DNA of 64,000 bases from Reticulitermes lucifugus (GCA_026260175.1 JAKCWW010001756.1:1-64000); one strand, 5' to 3'; shown: positions 21,401 to 36,224, counted from the first letter of the stretch. The notes: generated from the letters alone by a model not told the origin. Numbers and translations are program-made.

Positions 21401-24400
21401 GGACTTTGTGACACCATCAGTATTGTGATTGTATCAGGGATGCCCAGATGCCTGGATTCCTTTGCAACTGAATTTGGTATGGTGGCAATTAATATTGTCA
21501 GTGCAATTATTGTAGTTGTTTCTGTACAGAAATATATACTAGTTCACCAAAAGCCAAAAGCTTGAGATAACAATTAGATTAAGTGATCATTCCAGAACTG
21601 TGGATCCTCAGTATGGAACATGCTTCATATCACCCTTCTGGCATGTAGAATTTGCAGCTGGGGCTAGATTTCTGGAAAATTTCTGGGCCTTGGATTATAT
21701 GAACATTTTGTCAGAAATTCTGCTTCTGTTGCACAAATAATTATTAAGTACATTATGAGTTATTAGTGAAGCATTTTTGACAGAGAATTTCCTTAAATTT
21801 AGAAGCCTTGCAGTGAAACCTCTAGGGTGCAGTTTGTATTGTATTAAGATTCTTGACAAGCATCCTGAGTGGACCTCACTCTATCATCCTTCCAACCTGT
21901 CAACATCATGTACTTTACTGCCTTATTACAACAAAGAATTTCAGCTGCAAGTGTGTTTATTATCTTCACAGGTGGTTAAAATCCAAGGTTCTTTTGATAC
22001 AGGGTTCTATTACAGGTCGCTCCCCAGTACCCCTTGTTAGGGGTCTTTGAAAAATTGACATCTTTAGGGCCTCATTTACAGTCTGCTTGTAGCATAACTT
22101 TCCAACTGTCCAGCTCTCAAAGGCGGTTACACGTGAGAGAGCGCCTCTCTAGAGCAGCTGAGAGAGACTTGCACGAGTTTTACTGTCACGTGTAACCCCA
22201 GCTTTAGGGCTTTGCTCATCATATTTAAAGAAGGTGCTGGAAATGATCTGCAGTGCAAGATGTTGCTGTTTCTTGCTGAAAAAAAGGCATATATTATTTT
22301 ATAATCAGACAGGTGTTAAAAAATTGGTGTCATAATTTGTGTTATGTAATATTTTGAATTTTTTATTGTAGTTGCACTTGTAACACACCACATGCAAATC
22401 TTAACATCATGTAAGGGCACTTCATGACTTATGATGGGATTTTCTGCAAATCAGTACCAGTTGTTCTGAGAGTTGACATATCCACAGAGATGAAACCAAA
22501 ATTAATTGCTCAACAGAATGAATGTGGGGTCAATTGCTCAGGCATATGCACCTTAAAGTACATTCATTTAGTCATTCTGTTGTCTGTCTTACAACAGGTC
22601 CATAGCCTCTTCGAAAGCGAGTTCTCCACAAAGTGCGATCTAGTGCTTCCTCTTGCAATTTCCAGTGTCCGCTCTTTCCCTTAAGGCCATCCAGTAGCCT
22701 CTTACATCTTCTTCCTCATCTTCCCATCACTTCTATCCTTCACTCTATCTTTCCTTCAATAACGTGTTTTAGAATGTAGTTCCTATGCAAGATGTGACCA
22801 ATCCAGTTAGCCTTCATTCTTTTTATTGTTTGTAGGATATTCCTCACCTCCTTGACTCTTTGTAATACTTGTTCATTCCTCACATGATCCATCCAACTGA
22901 TCTTCTCCATCCTTCTCCTTCACCACATTTCAAAACTTTTCAGGTATATGTTCACAAAATTCAGTTTAGCTTTGTGATCTGTCTCATAGGGATTGTGAAG
23001 CACAGTTCTCTTACATGGATGCAAGTGTGACACTCTTATTGCCTTTTGTGGTGATGACAGAAACACCCATTTGCTGTGCATGTCACTCAAAAGATTTTCT
23101 TTGAAATACCTCCAATCTAGCTCCAGTTTCTTCCAGCTCAATTAGCACATATCTTCTGCATGTTCTGTTACTGTCTAGAATGGTACTTGTTGCTCGGCAT
23201 ATTTTCACAGTGACAACCTATTAAGACATTTTTTGGAAAAATGCAACAAATTGGGCTTATTAAGTGGGAAAACATCTTAAAAGGGTAAGCCTAACAACAT
23301 TATTATTTTGTAATTCTGTAACGAAAGTGACATACACTTTGCTAGAATATTGTTGTATATAAATTGTGCATCCAATGACTCATTATCACCATCAAACTGC
23401 ATTTTAAGTCTTACCTGTTTCTTGAATGCAAGACAACATATATTTTAAGAAGCACAACAGGTTCTTTAACAGCCTGTTTTTGCTGCAACTATTCCATAAA
23501 AACTGCTAATGCCTTAGTATATTTTGCTGCTTTTACCTTTTTCCATCTCAGCTGTTCATTTACAGAAAGAGTACTGTATCTCATATTTCAATTGAAACAG
23601 AAAATGCCAAGTACTTCAACAACCATCTTATTGATGATGTGCAGCTTTTCTTTAATTAACAGCAGCTTACATTTTATGCTAGTTTTCAATGTAGTAATGA
23701 TGCTGATCATGTGTTCAGTAGTTAATGACTACATAATTTGAAATGAACAGAGAATGTATATCAATTTTGCACACAGGTACAGTTACAGTCAAAATGTACT
23801 TCTTTAAATGCATGCTTATTTGCATTGTTAAATCCACGTTTGGAAAAAGACGGCAGCACAGTTGGAATATGACATAATTTCCCACCACAGTTTCCATGGA
23901 TTAACTTTGGGTTACTTATCTGTACCTCTGACCCTTGGTGGAGATGAACTGAGGGAGTTATTTTGGCACCGCATGTTGGGTACAAATGGAATGAATGGCA
24001 GCTGGGGACATTGTCTAAGATTCTGATGCAAAATACCTATTAAATTGTAAAAATTCATTGCATCATGAACTTTTCGTGCTTCTTGTGAGGGAAATTCTTT
24101 TAAGGGGAAACATATTAAAATCGCATTGTGTATGTTTATCATATGGGAAAATTTTGGTACTAAATAATTCTAACATTTTTGGCAGTGAAACTTTAAGCGG
24201 GGTCATATTAAGCAGGTTTCATCGTGTTTGTAAATTGCTGTCCTTTCAGGAAACTTTTATCTGAATTGGCAGTAACACTTTTTGTAGCAACTGTATTTAA
24301 CATACGTGTCATACAGAAATCTGCAGAGTGACTGCAGAAGAGTTACAAGGACCTCACAACTTCTCTGATAAGCACTGTGGAATGAGCTGCAATGCGGGCT

Positions 24401-27400
24401 TGGTGTATAGAGGTGTATAACGTAAGCAACCTGATGGGGAGTGACTGATGATTGGCGCTGTATTATCATAAAATAAAGATTCTTGTGCAGGTTATTTAAA
24501 TTATTCATTCATTGAGATCATCTCTCTTTTCGCTGAAGTACGTGGAATTCGAACACTCTGAAACAGGATTGTCGTATTGAATATTCAAAGTTTCTGCTAA
24601 GAAAGTAAAAAAAGTGCTATATTTAGATTACTGAAAAATGGCAAAGCTATTTTTCAGAAATAAATGGTGTCTTCCCTTTAATAATTTCCTTTCATATGCA
24701 TAAAAGAATGAGGATGCCAAATCGCATACACATGTAAAACAATGGGCTTACATGGCATCTTTTATCAGAATTTGATATATTGGGGTTGGGTTTTTGGTTT
24801 CATTTCATGGTACTTAATTTGACCTCACTGCCTGCCTCAGTTTTAGGTCCCTATAATTAATGACAATTTTTAGGACAACAGTTCTTTATTATCTCCTTCT
24901 TTGTTTACCAGGTATTAGGTTCACAAAGCATGCTGGTTTTAGTGAGGTAGTTTGCCTAGATGTTGAGAATAGCTTTACCTGTTACACCAAACTGAGTAGG
25001 TTCTGTATTTTCTCCAGGAAAACAGTGTTTTATTGTTTTTGGTAATATTATTTTTAACATGAGGTGTTTGTAAGTTGAATATTTCTTGACTTGATAATAC
25101 TTGTACAATGAGATTTTTCATGAATGAACACCAAAGTCAAAGAAATGGATGCTGCCCTGGTTAAGCCAGGTTGACCCATAAAATATAAGGTGACTCTTTT
25201 CTGACTCTAGAGCTCACTGCGCAAACATTTTTGACTTTCCATGATAAATCCCACTTCTTACCGCTTGATCTGTGGTATGTTTCTTTTTTTCATGACTTGT
25301 AACAGTGTAGTCTTAACTGTAAACAATTGTGCTGACTTTTTTCATTTTCAGAAAATTCCCATGATAGTGTGAGGTTTTTACTTTTTGTTTTTAGGAATTT
25401 GAGTGCATGTGGAAGTTACAAGATTTGTAATTTACTTGTTGAGCAAGATGTGATGACACCACTTGCTGCTTTGCTTCAGGAGGTATGGAATATATATAAC
25501 TAAGTCCTTTATCAGTTTTGTTTGTGCATCCAGAGCATGGTCAAGAGTTTTTGTTAGAAATGCATGTGTTAGATGAAAGGTAAAGTTGTTCTGTGCGTGT
25601 CATGAAGGCATATAGCGGGAGCAGAGGTATAGCTCCACTAATTCCTAACCTTGGCACTAGATGGATGTGAGTGGTCAACTTCTCACACTGGCTGCTTTAC
25701 CCCTGGGAAAAGAAGTCACAGTATCCATTGCATGTGAGGCTGGAAGGGCTCCAGAACCACTCTGGATGTTTTGGAGAAGAGAAAAATCTTTTACCCTTGC
25801 TGGAATTTGAACCCCAGATTGTCTGGTCCATATCCTAGGCACTATACTGATGACACTATCCAGGCTATCATGTCTTAGGACTTGATACAGTTACAAGTCT
25901 AATAATTATGCTGCTTTTGAAACTGGTGTCATAAAGGCAAAACCTCCTCTGGTTTTACATATCATGTTCTTCCCTCCCACCAGTAACTTTGAAGGAATCA
26001 ATGTGTTACTCATTGTGACACTTGAGATTTGACAGAGGTGGTGATGAAGATTCAGGTCTTCTGGGATGTTATGCTTTGTCAGCTCATAAACAGTTACTGT
26101 TGTTTTGGTGGAGTGTAATGCCTCCTTACTATTGGTAACTACCAGTTGACACAGCAGAACATCCCAGAAGACTTGAATCATCATGTTGAACTTAATTTTG
26201 ATATGATCTAGGAGATGAAAGGTTTGATACAGAAATGTTACATGTTATATTTTCATTTTTTATTTAAATTTCATGTGGTAGATTTCAAAAGAATGTTAGT
26301 TGCATTTTCAGTGACACCAGAATGTAAATTGTATAGTTATGTTTGTTGATCACATTGGCTGTGCAGATTAAAGGTGTGTAGGTTTGTAGGTTGAGCAGGT
26401 GATGAGAACAAATTCTACACACTTGTAATGCTTGCAAAAATTTCCCCCAAGTTTGGGGGTTCTGACACGTGCTATTCTTTCATGCAAACATTTATGCCCT
26501 AAGAATCCTTTAAAGCTATTCCGGGGATTGGGTGAACTTGCAAAATGCATGTTAGAGTGTTCTGAGAAAAAACTGGAGATGTTCTTGAAACACTGGAGGG
26601 TTGACTCCATTCAGATACTGTAAGGTAAAAAAGTTCTCCCTAGAACAGGCCATGAAGGCCCAGAGGGGGAGTAGAGGTATAGCTCTACTCTTTCTTTAAC
26701 CTTGGCGCTAGATAGGGGTTGGGTGGTCAACTCCACGCCCTGATTCAGGTACTGTATTTGATCAATATAATACTGACTCAGATTAAAATTGACTGTATCT
26801 GTCTTTCTGTTCATTACAAGTACTGAAACACTTGTATTTCAGCATATGTAAATATGTTTACTATAGCAAATAATTGTACTGTGATTTTTTAAATTATGGT
26901 ACACATTCTCTGAATATTCCAGTGTAGATGTCAGACTTGCTTTGAACTTTTGACGTATGTGGTTAGAAAATCTTGGGCATGAGTCCAGCTATCGTGGGTT
27001 GGGGGGGGAGGGGGTGGTTCCTTATTTCACTCGTGATATATGCCAAAAATGGAATGTAGAATAGTCCACCACATTGTTTATTCACATGGTCAAACTGGTC
27101 AAAACTATTGCGAGTATTTACTTCTTCTTCTTCAATATCGCAGCCTGATTCAGGCCTTGACCACCACATCTCTCTGTTTCTTCATTGGTTCATATCTAGT
27201 GCTCTGGTATTCCAACCTTTGATCCCAAGGATCTGTGTGTCTTGTTCTGTGCTATCCGACAGTCTCATTGAGGGCTTTCCTCTCTTCCTTGTACCTTCTC
27301 ACTTTGTAGCAGTTAATTTCCTGCAGGGGTTTATATCTTTGATCTTTACAGGTGTCCTAGCTACCTTAGTTTTCCAACATTTTTCCACTTTTATTATTCT

Positions 27401-30400
27401 TGTTGCTTATATAACTGAAACAGTTCCTGGTTATACCTGATATGCCATACACCATTGTCATTTTTGGGCCGTGTATTTTCGTGATAATCATGCTTTTGAG
27501 TATTCTCACCCTTTTCTCATCACTTTTTGCAAATGCCGAAATTTCACTACCGTATAATAGGATGGGTCACATTAAGGGTTTACACAGTTTAGTCTTTGTT
27601 TTTGTATTAAGAAGATGTGAATTTAATTGCTTTTTTAAGCCATAACACATATTTGCTGTTATCAATCTCTGGTTTATGTACACTTGTAGGTTATTACTTG
27701 TAGCTATCATGTCAAGATATTTAAACTGTGTAACTTTTTCAAATTTATATCCATTCACAGACAAATATTGTGTGTTTATACACTTCTTTTTTTACTTCCA
27801 TATATTTAGTTTTTACTTTCATTTTTTGTTAAGTCACATGCTGTTTGCTGCTTTCTCCAAGTTCACAAATGCCTCTTTAACAACTTTCTGATCTATCAGT
27901 GATATCAGTGCTGTCAGTGTAAACACTGACAACATTGTAGGTGCTACTTTGCATTTTTACCCTGCGCTTCTCTCTCTGTAGTATATCCTTGGTTAGGTGA
28001 ATTTCTTTGGAATTTCAAATCCTTCCATTGCTAGAAATAGCTTTTTTCTCCTGTCAGTGTCACATGCTGCTATTACATCAATGCATAAGTGGAATGTACT
28101 TATATATTCTTCTCCAAAATTTGCCATAAAGTTTGTATTTGACCTGTGGTTGACTTCCCCACACCAAAGCCACACTAGTAGTTCACAATGTTGTTGTCTC
28201 TTTTATGACAGTGACTATGGTAATGATGTATTTGAAAAGGTTTTATAAACTGTTAGGTAATGTTATAGCTCTGCAGTTGTAATTGGTCTCCTTGCCTATG
28301 TATTGGGTAGATGGATCCTTCGTTCCATTTGGTGGACATTTTGTTCTGCTGTTCATACTTGACCACTTGCCCTATACAGTTCATCTGTTCATGTACATCC
28401 ACCATTCGTAATACTGATGGTGAATATCACAAGTGATTTTAAGTTTAGGGATGTTGGAGTACAAGAGCCTGTGTCAGGTTATCCCAGCCTATTTTTAGCC
28501 TACTTTTTTTCATTAACACCCTCAAAAAAGTACTTTTATGATATCACCAGGCTGTTTATGTGTATGGGTCCCAGTTTCAGTTTTTTAACCACGTGACATT
28601 TTGCTATTAGGGGCCACTCCATTGCTATACTTTGTAATTTCCAAAAAACAGTACTAACACTGAGGATTTGCACAATTTTGAGGCTGGAGCAACCCTACAC
28701 CACTTACTGTAGGATCCTAATGTGATGTATTTTAATACTGCAGCATGGAAAAATATGTAGCTTTTGTTAAGGTAGTATTTTTGTGGAGTGTAAAATAGGA
28801 AAATGGTGATGATGTGAAAATTTTCTGTAGCTTTCAGTCAGATGGTGATAATTGATGAACTGTTGGAAATAAGCACATGTGAAATTGGATCAGACATAGA
28901 TCATAAAAATAGCTACATGTTATGTATGAAATATAGTTTTAAAGTGAACAGTTACAAACATGGTGATGATGCAAAACTCTGAGGCTGTATCTGACAGATT
29001 AAATGTATACAGGAACTGTATTCACATAATAAGTTCTGCACAAAGAACACAGTTATTTTTGTTCAAACTTTGAATTTTGAAGCTCATCTAAATTTCTCCT
29101 TACTAAGACCAGCTGGTTAATACGGTTTAGGGAATTAATTGCTGCTTGTTAGAATCATACATAATAGAAGAATGTGTGGTGCGGGTAGTACTCAGAGTTT
29201 TTGAATGGTAAGGCAGATGGTCTGACAGTAACCACGTGCTTTGATGGTTTCACATGTTGTCTTTAAGTGTGTCTGTACAGTGTTCCAAACAGGCCTCTAC
29301 TTTCTGATTGCTTCAGCTGCTGCACTCTATCTTCCCCAAACATAACCCCATAATACTAAATTAATTAATTTATTTATTTAGAGAACAGTTTATAGCATAA
29401 TATTATGAGTACTGTTCTCACCACCCAACAGGCAACTATTGTAGATAGGCAGATATTGTATGTTTCAGGATATCAAAACAACAGATTGTTCAACTTTTAC
29501 ACAATTTTTAACAACCGACAACCACAATTTTAACTTTTTAACTTTTATTTGTTTTAAACAGTGTATCTGAACAATTGTAAAGAACTCATGTAAATAATTG
29601 TGCCAGTTGGTGTAACTAGTGTGCGATTTTAGATAATGTGTCCCTGAAGATGAACTCAGGTTAGGAGTTCGAAACATGTAGGATGGTAAAAGTGCACAAT
29701 TAATGTGAATGTATTGTACATGTGTCGGACATTAAATATAAAGTTTATAGCAGTTTGCATTAGACCCATCCATATATAATTTCAGGCTTTGCCATAAGCA
29801 TTTTTCCCCTTTTTATTCACATTTAAAATGTGCAACGCTTATCACATAACACTTAGCATGGTTATTATCGTTTTAATTTTATCTGAACAGTATAGACGGT
29901 CAGAAACAAATTTTGGTGCTTCTTCATGGGATAGTTGTTTCAGATTTGGAGTATTTAAAACCAAACACATTGATGAGCAAAACTAAAATGAATGTGAATT
30001 TTATGTAGAATTCTAGATCTTTTCCCCTAACATTCATACAGAAATATGTATAAGAAAGGTACATGCACCTTTACCTCTCAAGGGATGTTGTGAGGATTGA
30101 TGTCACAGTCAAAACAATGCCAAGCATGCTGGTGGGACTCCTGGAGAAAGAAATCTCAAAACTCATTTCACCTTGTCCCCTGCCCCTAGAATACCAGACT
30201 AGATTCCCCTTTGAGTGAAAGAGAGAGAGCCAAAGAAATAGTGCCATGTAATAATGCTTCCAAGATTTATGCAAAGTAAGTAAATGCATCTGCAAAAAGA
30301 TTTCCTGAGACAGAAGGTAAGATGAAGATAGGAGGGGTGAAATAGGGTGAAGGTGGAGAGAGGACAGAAGGACAAGAGGGTGAGGAAGGAAGTTGGAAAG

Positions 30401-33400
30401 AAAAGAATTTCTACCCTCTATCTTTACCCTTCTCCTTGTTTCTGTAGTCTCCCATTTTCCTTCATCTTACCTTTGCATATGTAACTTTGGGCCCTCTTGC
30501 ATTGCTTGAACCTTACCAATCCCCAGCAGTCATTAATGGATGCCCCATGGGACCCCTTGAGATCTGCTCTGCTTAACTTTAATGTGTTGGGAGTTGCTAA
30601 GGTCCCATAGCTCTGGGATTAAACTTCCCCTTCCTTCACTCTACTTCCTTGTACCCGTCCCTCTCCTCTCCTCTCACTCTGCTTTACCACTTCTCATCTG
30701 TAAAGTCAGGGATGGATTGAAGTAAGTGCTTTAAACTACTTTCCAATTATACTTGTGGTTTCAAATAAGAATTGCTACCTACCTTGTTTTGGTCAGTACC
30801 ACTGCTCCATTCGGGAAGTACCAGTATATATAACATTCATTTAATTACTAATTTAGTGAGGGTGGGTTTACATAGAAGGAAGGTCATCAGTGTGGTATGC
30901 CTTTTTTGTTTTTGCAGGCTTGTCTAGCATGCGGATTCATTGTGTGGAAATGAGTCGCCTATAAATAACAGTACGGGATTTAATAGCTGTCTCAGAAAAT
31001 TTTAAAACTACTTGTACTAGATGTGAAGCGATAAAGTCCGTTAGTCATAGTTTGTGGCTTACTGTGAATGAAAGGGATATGGAACGTATTCTCTGGTAAC
31101 ATATTGCACTTTCATTCATGGTGAATTTGAATTGAGACACCGATGAAATAATTGCAGAATGTGAATTTAGGTTTCATCAGCCAGTAAATACAGGAACGGT
31201 TGTAGTAACTGTACTGTTTTGCACGAACGATCGGAAACGGTTGAGGTGCAAGGGTCACTGCGATGCCCGCTCGCCCGACTGTGCTTTACTAATCCTACTG
31301 TTGCAATAATGTAGGCCGTTGTGCCGCAGCACTGCGCAATGAGGTAGTGGCATGCGTAGAATTTTTGGACCGCTATGCAAAGCAAAGTCCAAGTTCTTGG
31401 ACTTCTTGACCCTTGAAGATGGGACCGATAGGTCGTACCGAAACGTTGGTACAGAATTACCACTCTACGCTGCGTAATATCCCAGAAGAGCGCAGACCTT
31501 ATATGAGTAATTTTGTTCCCTTTAAATTTGACTTGTAATTTAAATGTAAAATAGATCATAGCGTAAATATTTAAGTAATATGCCTACAGGCCTGTATTTT
31601 GTCTTAAAATATTTTGTATTCACTTCCTCGCTTAGAGCGACACTCGTTTATAACGACACAATTTATTCGATCCCTTTCATGACGTTATAACCGATTTCGA
31701 CTGTATTTTGTCCTCTACAAGTTATCTAACAAAACACATTCTCGCAAAGTAAGGTATCGAATTTTGCACTTTGTAACCAGAATTAGTACGTCCTATTATT
31801 ATGCTACGGTTGACAACGCTGAAGCGCATTCGCGCGAAGTTGAGTGTTTGCGAATACGCTCCAATTCGCCCACGTGGTGGCTGGTGGTCAGTTAGTGTAA
31901 GAACAAGAATTTGTTGCGATGGGCGCGTGGGCCTTCTGTTTTTGTGGGTCCCTGTGCTTTGTCTGCTCTTGATTATGGTACCTGCGATCTTGTCATAAGG
32001 CGTGAGTTAGTGGTGAGGGCCCATCTTTTCCGTTGGGAGAGAGGTTGCTTATTTCTTTGGGTCCGGAATTGTGTGGGTCCCAGTGCAGTCGTTCATTCCT
32101 GCTAGGAATCGAACGCCGGACGTTTATCCGATAGCCAGTAATATAATGAGATGTTCCGGCCCGTGGCTGTATCTGTTTATTGAAATGAAATAACAGAGTT
32201 TGAAACGAGTCATGTGTTTTATCGCGAGCAGTAATTTAATTGTAGCGATGAGCCGTTTTAGTAAATGTTTACAAACGGGTATTTCGAGTTGTGGAACGCC
32301 ACAATGGATGCTGCATGCTTATTTCCACTGTTGATATCTTGTATTAGACATTTATGGTCCGAGTCTTTGCAATATTGGACGAATTTAAATCCTCTCCTTT
32401 AACTGTGTCCCACTCAAAAGATCACTCAATCGTGTAACATCACCAAACAGCATTTCATAATAGTAGATTCACTTTTATCTCAGATTGTACGGGTATTACT
32501 TTAGAGTATATAGAGAGAGAAAGAAATGGGGAAGGGGGCTGGGTTCCGTAGGGACTGAAGAGCGACAGAAAGATTTAAGGTGGCCCTTGGAAAGGAGGAG
32601 GGATGGGAGGACCATAAACTATTGTTACACTGTCATATTTATATCCAGCATGTTCTCCTTCTCTTTTTTTCTTATAGTACCTGTCTCTGTTACACGTACA
32701 CTACTGCCCCCATCCGTCGACTACCGCTTGCCTTCTGGAGTAGTTCATCTTCTCTCGAGTCCGCGGGATCTGTTCGTGGTGTCTGTCTTTCCCTGTTATC
32801 CAAAGGAAATGAGGTGTGATTGGAGTCACCGGCTCATTTCCATTGGCTTTTCCCATGTGGAATACTCGTACCTTCATTCCTTTGCAATACAACTAGAAAA
32901 TCGAACCCCTTTTTCGACATTTTTATGTCTGTGGGTAGAGTCAACACAGTTTCCTTCCATAAAGTACTTTCAATATTTAATGTGGACATTTGGAAACATG
33001 TTATGATGCAGTGTATCAGATTATAAATGTAAATAATCAATACATCGCAAGTACGGCAGTTTTCTAATATAGTATTGGGTATGACAGTAATCATAATTGC
33101 ATAAAGATTAAAATTTACAGCGCTGTAGCTTTATCTGTTGTTGTATGTAGATGTGAAACTTGATCTATCAGCCAGAGGGGAAACATGGATTTAAGGTGTA
33201 AAGACTATTCAGACTGAAGATGGAAAAGGCTGCAGAACTAGGAGCTTCATAATTTGTGCCCTTCATCAAATATTGGTATGGTAGTCAAAGTCAAGGAGGA
33301 TTGGTTGGGTGGGACATGTAGTACGCATGGGAGAGGTGAGAAGTGCATACAGAATTTCGATTGGACATTCTGAAGGTAAGAGACCGCTTGGGATACCTAG

Positions 33401-36188
33401 GCATAGGTAGGCGGATAGCATTAAATCGGATCTTAAAGAAGTATGATGTAGATTGAATTCGTTTGCTTCAGAATGGGGCCCAGTGACATCCTGTTGTGAT
33501 TACGGTAATGAACCTTCAGGGTCCGTAACAGGTGGGGGATTTCTTATGTAGCTGAATGACTGTTGCTTCTCAAGAAGGCCTCTGCACCGTGGAGTTAATT
33601 ATTAGAATATGTAGATGATCATTATGTAGTGCGCATGGTGAATGTGATGTAGTTTGTTGCGATTAGAAGGGGTTCGAACTTTTGTATGACATGTGAGATT
33701 TGGGGTTTTGGCGGTGGTGAATATGAAGATTATGGCCCCTAGGACGTGACGTTGGGTAGTTTGGTAGATGGATGGTTACCAACATTTCGGAGGAACCTGC
33801 TGCCTCCATCTTCAGGTTAGAACAGAGACTTGAAAATGGAGGTGGCTCGTCGGCCAGCAGTAAAATCGGAGTCCACAGGTTTCGACTAAACTCACTATAT
33901 GAAGTGTACGGGAGCATGCGGTGGCGCAGTTGGTTGAGGCAATGCGCTGCAAGCTGGAAGGTCGCGGGTTCGATTCCCGATGGTGTCATTGGAGTTTTTC
34001 ATTCACATAATCCTTCCGGCCGCACAAACAGAAATGAGTACCAGGAATATTTCCTGGGTGGTAAAGGCGGCCGGTGCGTAGGGCTAACAACCTTACTACC
34101 TTCATGTGCCGACTGTCTATAAATTTTGGGAGCCTCAACTTCCTGGAACCATCAGGGCCTGTCCAGGCCTGTAATGGGACTGTTTTACCTTCTATATGAA
34201 GTGTATGGTCTCATTGAAGCTTGTTTTGGATAATAAAAGGAATCCAAAACCGAGACGGTGGTGGGAATTAATATTGTAATAGATGCTGGAAAATGGCGAC
34301 TTGTTATGCTAGTCGCGTTGAGCTTTTGACCTGTAATTCGAGAAAGGTGAACTGAAAATTTAGAAGTGTGTGTACATGCGTATTAGGCCTAACTAGGTAA
34401 TGTTTTCTTTTTGTATCCAGTTTGGTGTATGTTTAATTCTCTGTAAAGTAAAGTTCACCCTAGAAGAGGCCATGAAGGCCCAGAGGGGGAGTAGAGGTAT
34501 AGCTCTACTCTTTCTTTAACCTCGGCACTAGATGCGGGTGGGTAGTCAACACCACTTCCCGACCGCTTTACCCACGGGAATAACCCGTTTCCCATTGTAC
34601 AGGAGGGTGGGTGGGCCCCAGGGCCGGTCTGGACGGGTGCTGAAAATCTGGCCCCCACCGGGATTCGATCCCCGGACCCTTCCAGCTCGTAGCGAGTCGC
34701 TATACCGGCCCACGTTTAATTCTCTGTAGCATTCGTTATCGTAACGACTAATGATGCATGTGTTGCGGATTCTAAATTGCTTGGGGCGGCGAGAAGCGCG
34801 AAAGTACACGCGAGCCCTTCCTTTTGCCAGCGCTGGCTCGGGCGGAAGAGTCTGACGCTTCTCCTGTGAAGTTCCGCGTGCCCCTAACACATAAATTCGC
34901 TTCATGGCAGGGGTACCGTACGTCCTCTTTTGCCCGGACATGTTCCGTTTTTTGAAGCATAAAATTTAGGTCCCGGCGGATTTTTAAAAGGCGAAACTTT
35001 TTTCGGGGTTTAAACCGTCGGTTTTGTCACAAAGAGAAGTATTAATAATTCAGGTTTATTAGGCTGATGAGCGAAGAACTGTTCGTCCCAGGGTTCATAT
35101 GTGCAGAGTAGAAGATTTGAATTTGCATGAAAAATGCACTTCAGGGCTGGATGTAATTCATTATTGCCATTGTACTTTTCAGTCCATGTGTCCTAGTGTT
35201 CTGTGTTAATATTACTATGAGTCCTCATTTTCGAATGTCTTGCAGTCATTTCAGTATTGATATTACTGTAAGGACAGTGAACAATGAGGAGTCGTATGGT
35301 TGAGTATACGCAGAGAATTCAATGCGGCGGGAGGAGGGTAAAATTCGCAAAGGCCAACGACAATTGCATTTGGCGGTTTAATAAATACTAATGCAAATGT
35401 CATGTTATTGCAACCTTTTGCAAAATATTACATTGTTAAGATGTGAAAGAACACACTGTTAATTTGTACACGATGGTACGAAGCGGATGGATTTTAGTTC
35501 GATCTGGAAATGTTAGCTCTGCTCTCTTGATGTGTCAATGTGGTAAAAAATATCTTAGTCAGTATGAAAACTGGATCTTGTTCCGTTGTTGTCGATTGTC
35601 GGGGTCCCAGCAGTCAACTGACGATAACACTATGCAGAAGGTGGACAGACGTTGTTCTCAAGAAGTCATTATTAATGTCCGGCAAGTCATTTGTCGCAGA
35701 AAGAGCGGGATATCGTGTTAAGTTATTCCTTTCGCCACCCCTTTCCTACTGTCATTGTTGACTGTGCTTTTAGTATGCAAACGAGTATGAGCGGGGTCAA
35801 TCGTTGCTTTAATCTCGGGACTTTCCACTTCCTACATCGTATCAACCTGTTATCAATGGTATTTTAAGGACAATAGACAAATATTTGAAAATTCATCTTT
35901 TTTGCTTCAACACAAGTGGTAACACTGCTTCACGGGGCGCTGTGTAGGTAACTCAACTGATTCATTAAAGAGAGAGTAGATAATGATGACATTAGACCTT
36001 TATTAAAGCCATGTAAGGTTCGTATGCCAATTTCGGTGTCCGCGCGGTCTAAAGCGTACGCCTGCGGCCGATCAATTACTGGGATCGCAGGTTCGAATTC
36101 TCCTGAGGGAATGGATGCTCGTCTCTTGTGTTTGTTTTGTAGATAGCGGCCTCTGCGACGACCTGAGCACTCGTTCAGAGGTGTACTA

Positions 36189-36224
<36 letters not shown>

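Larger units (their letters stand above)
19330..25394 (+). other. HEATR3: HEATR3 intron 2 (6.1 kb)
   Basis: CpG-poor. Contains a mariner-type relic (20185-21262), a short TIR element (22125-22197) and a LINE tail (22583-22930). The remaining stretches 19330-20180, 21263-22120, 22198-22580 and 22931-25394 show nothing I can classify. Confidence 0.8.

Noticed and set aside
33916-33990. tRNA gene
   Set aside because: Part of a full SINE with body, tail and target-site duplication.
36060-36115. tRNA gene
   Set aside because: A and B boxes are present but acceptor and anticodon arms do not pair. It is a SINE head.
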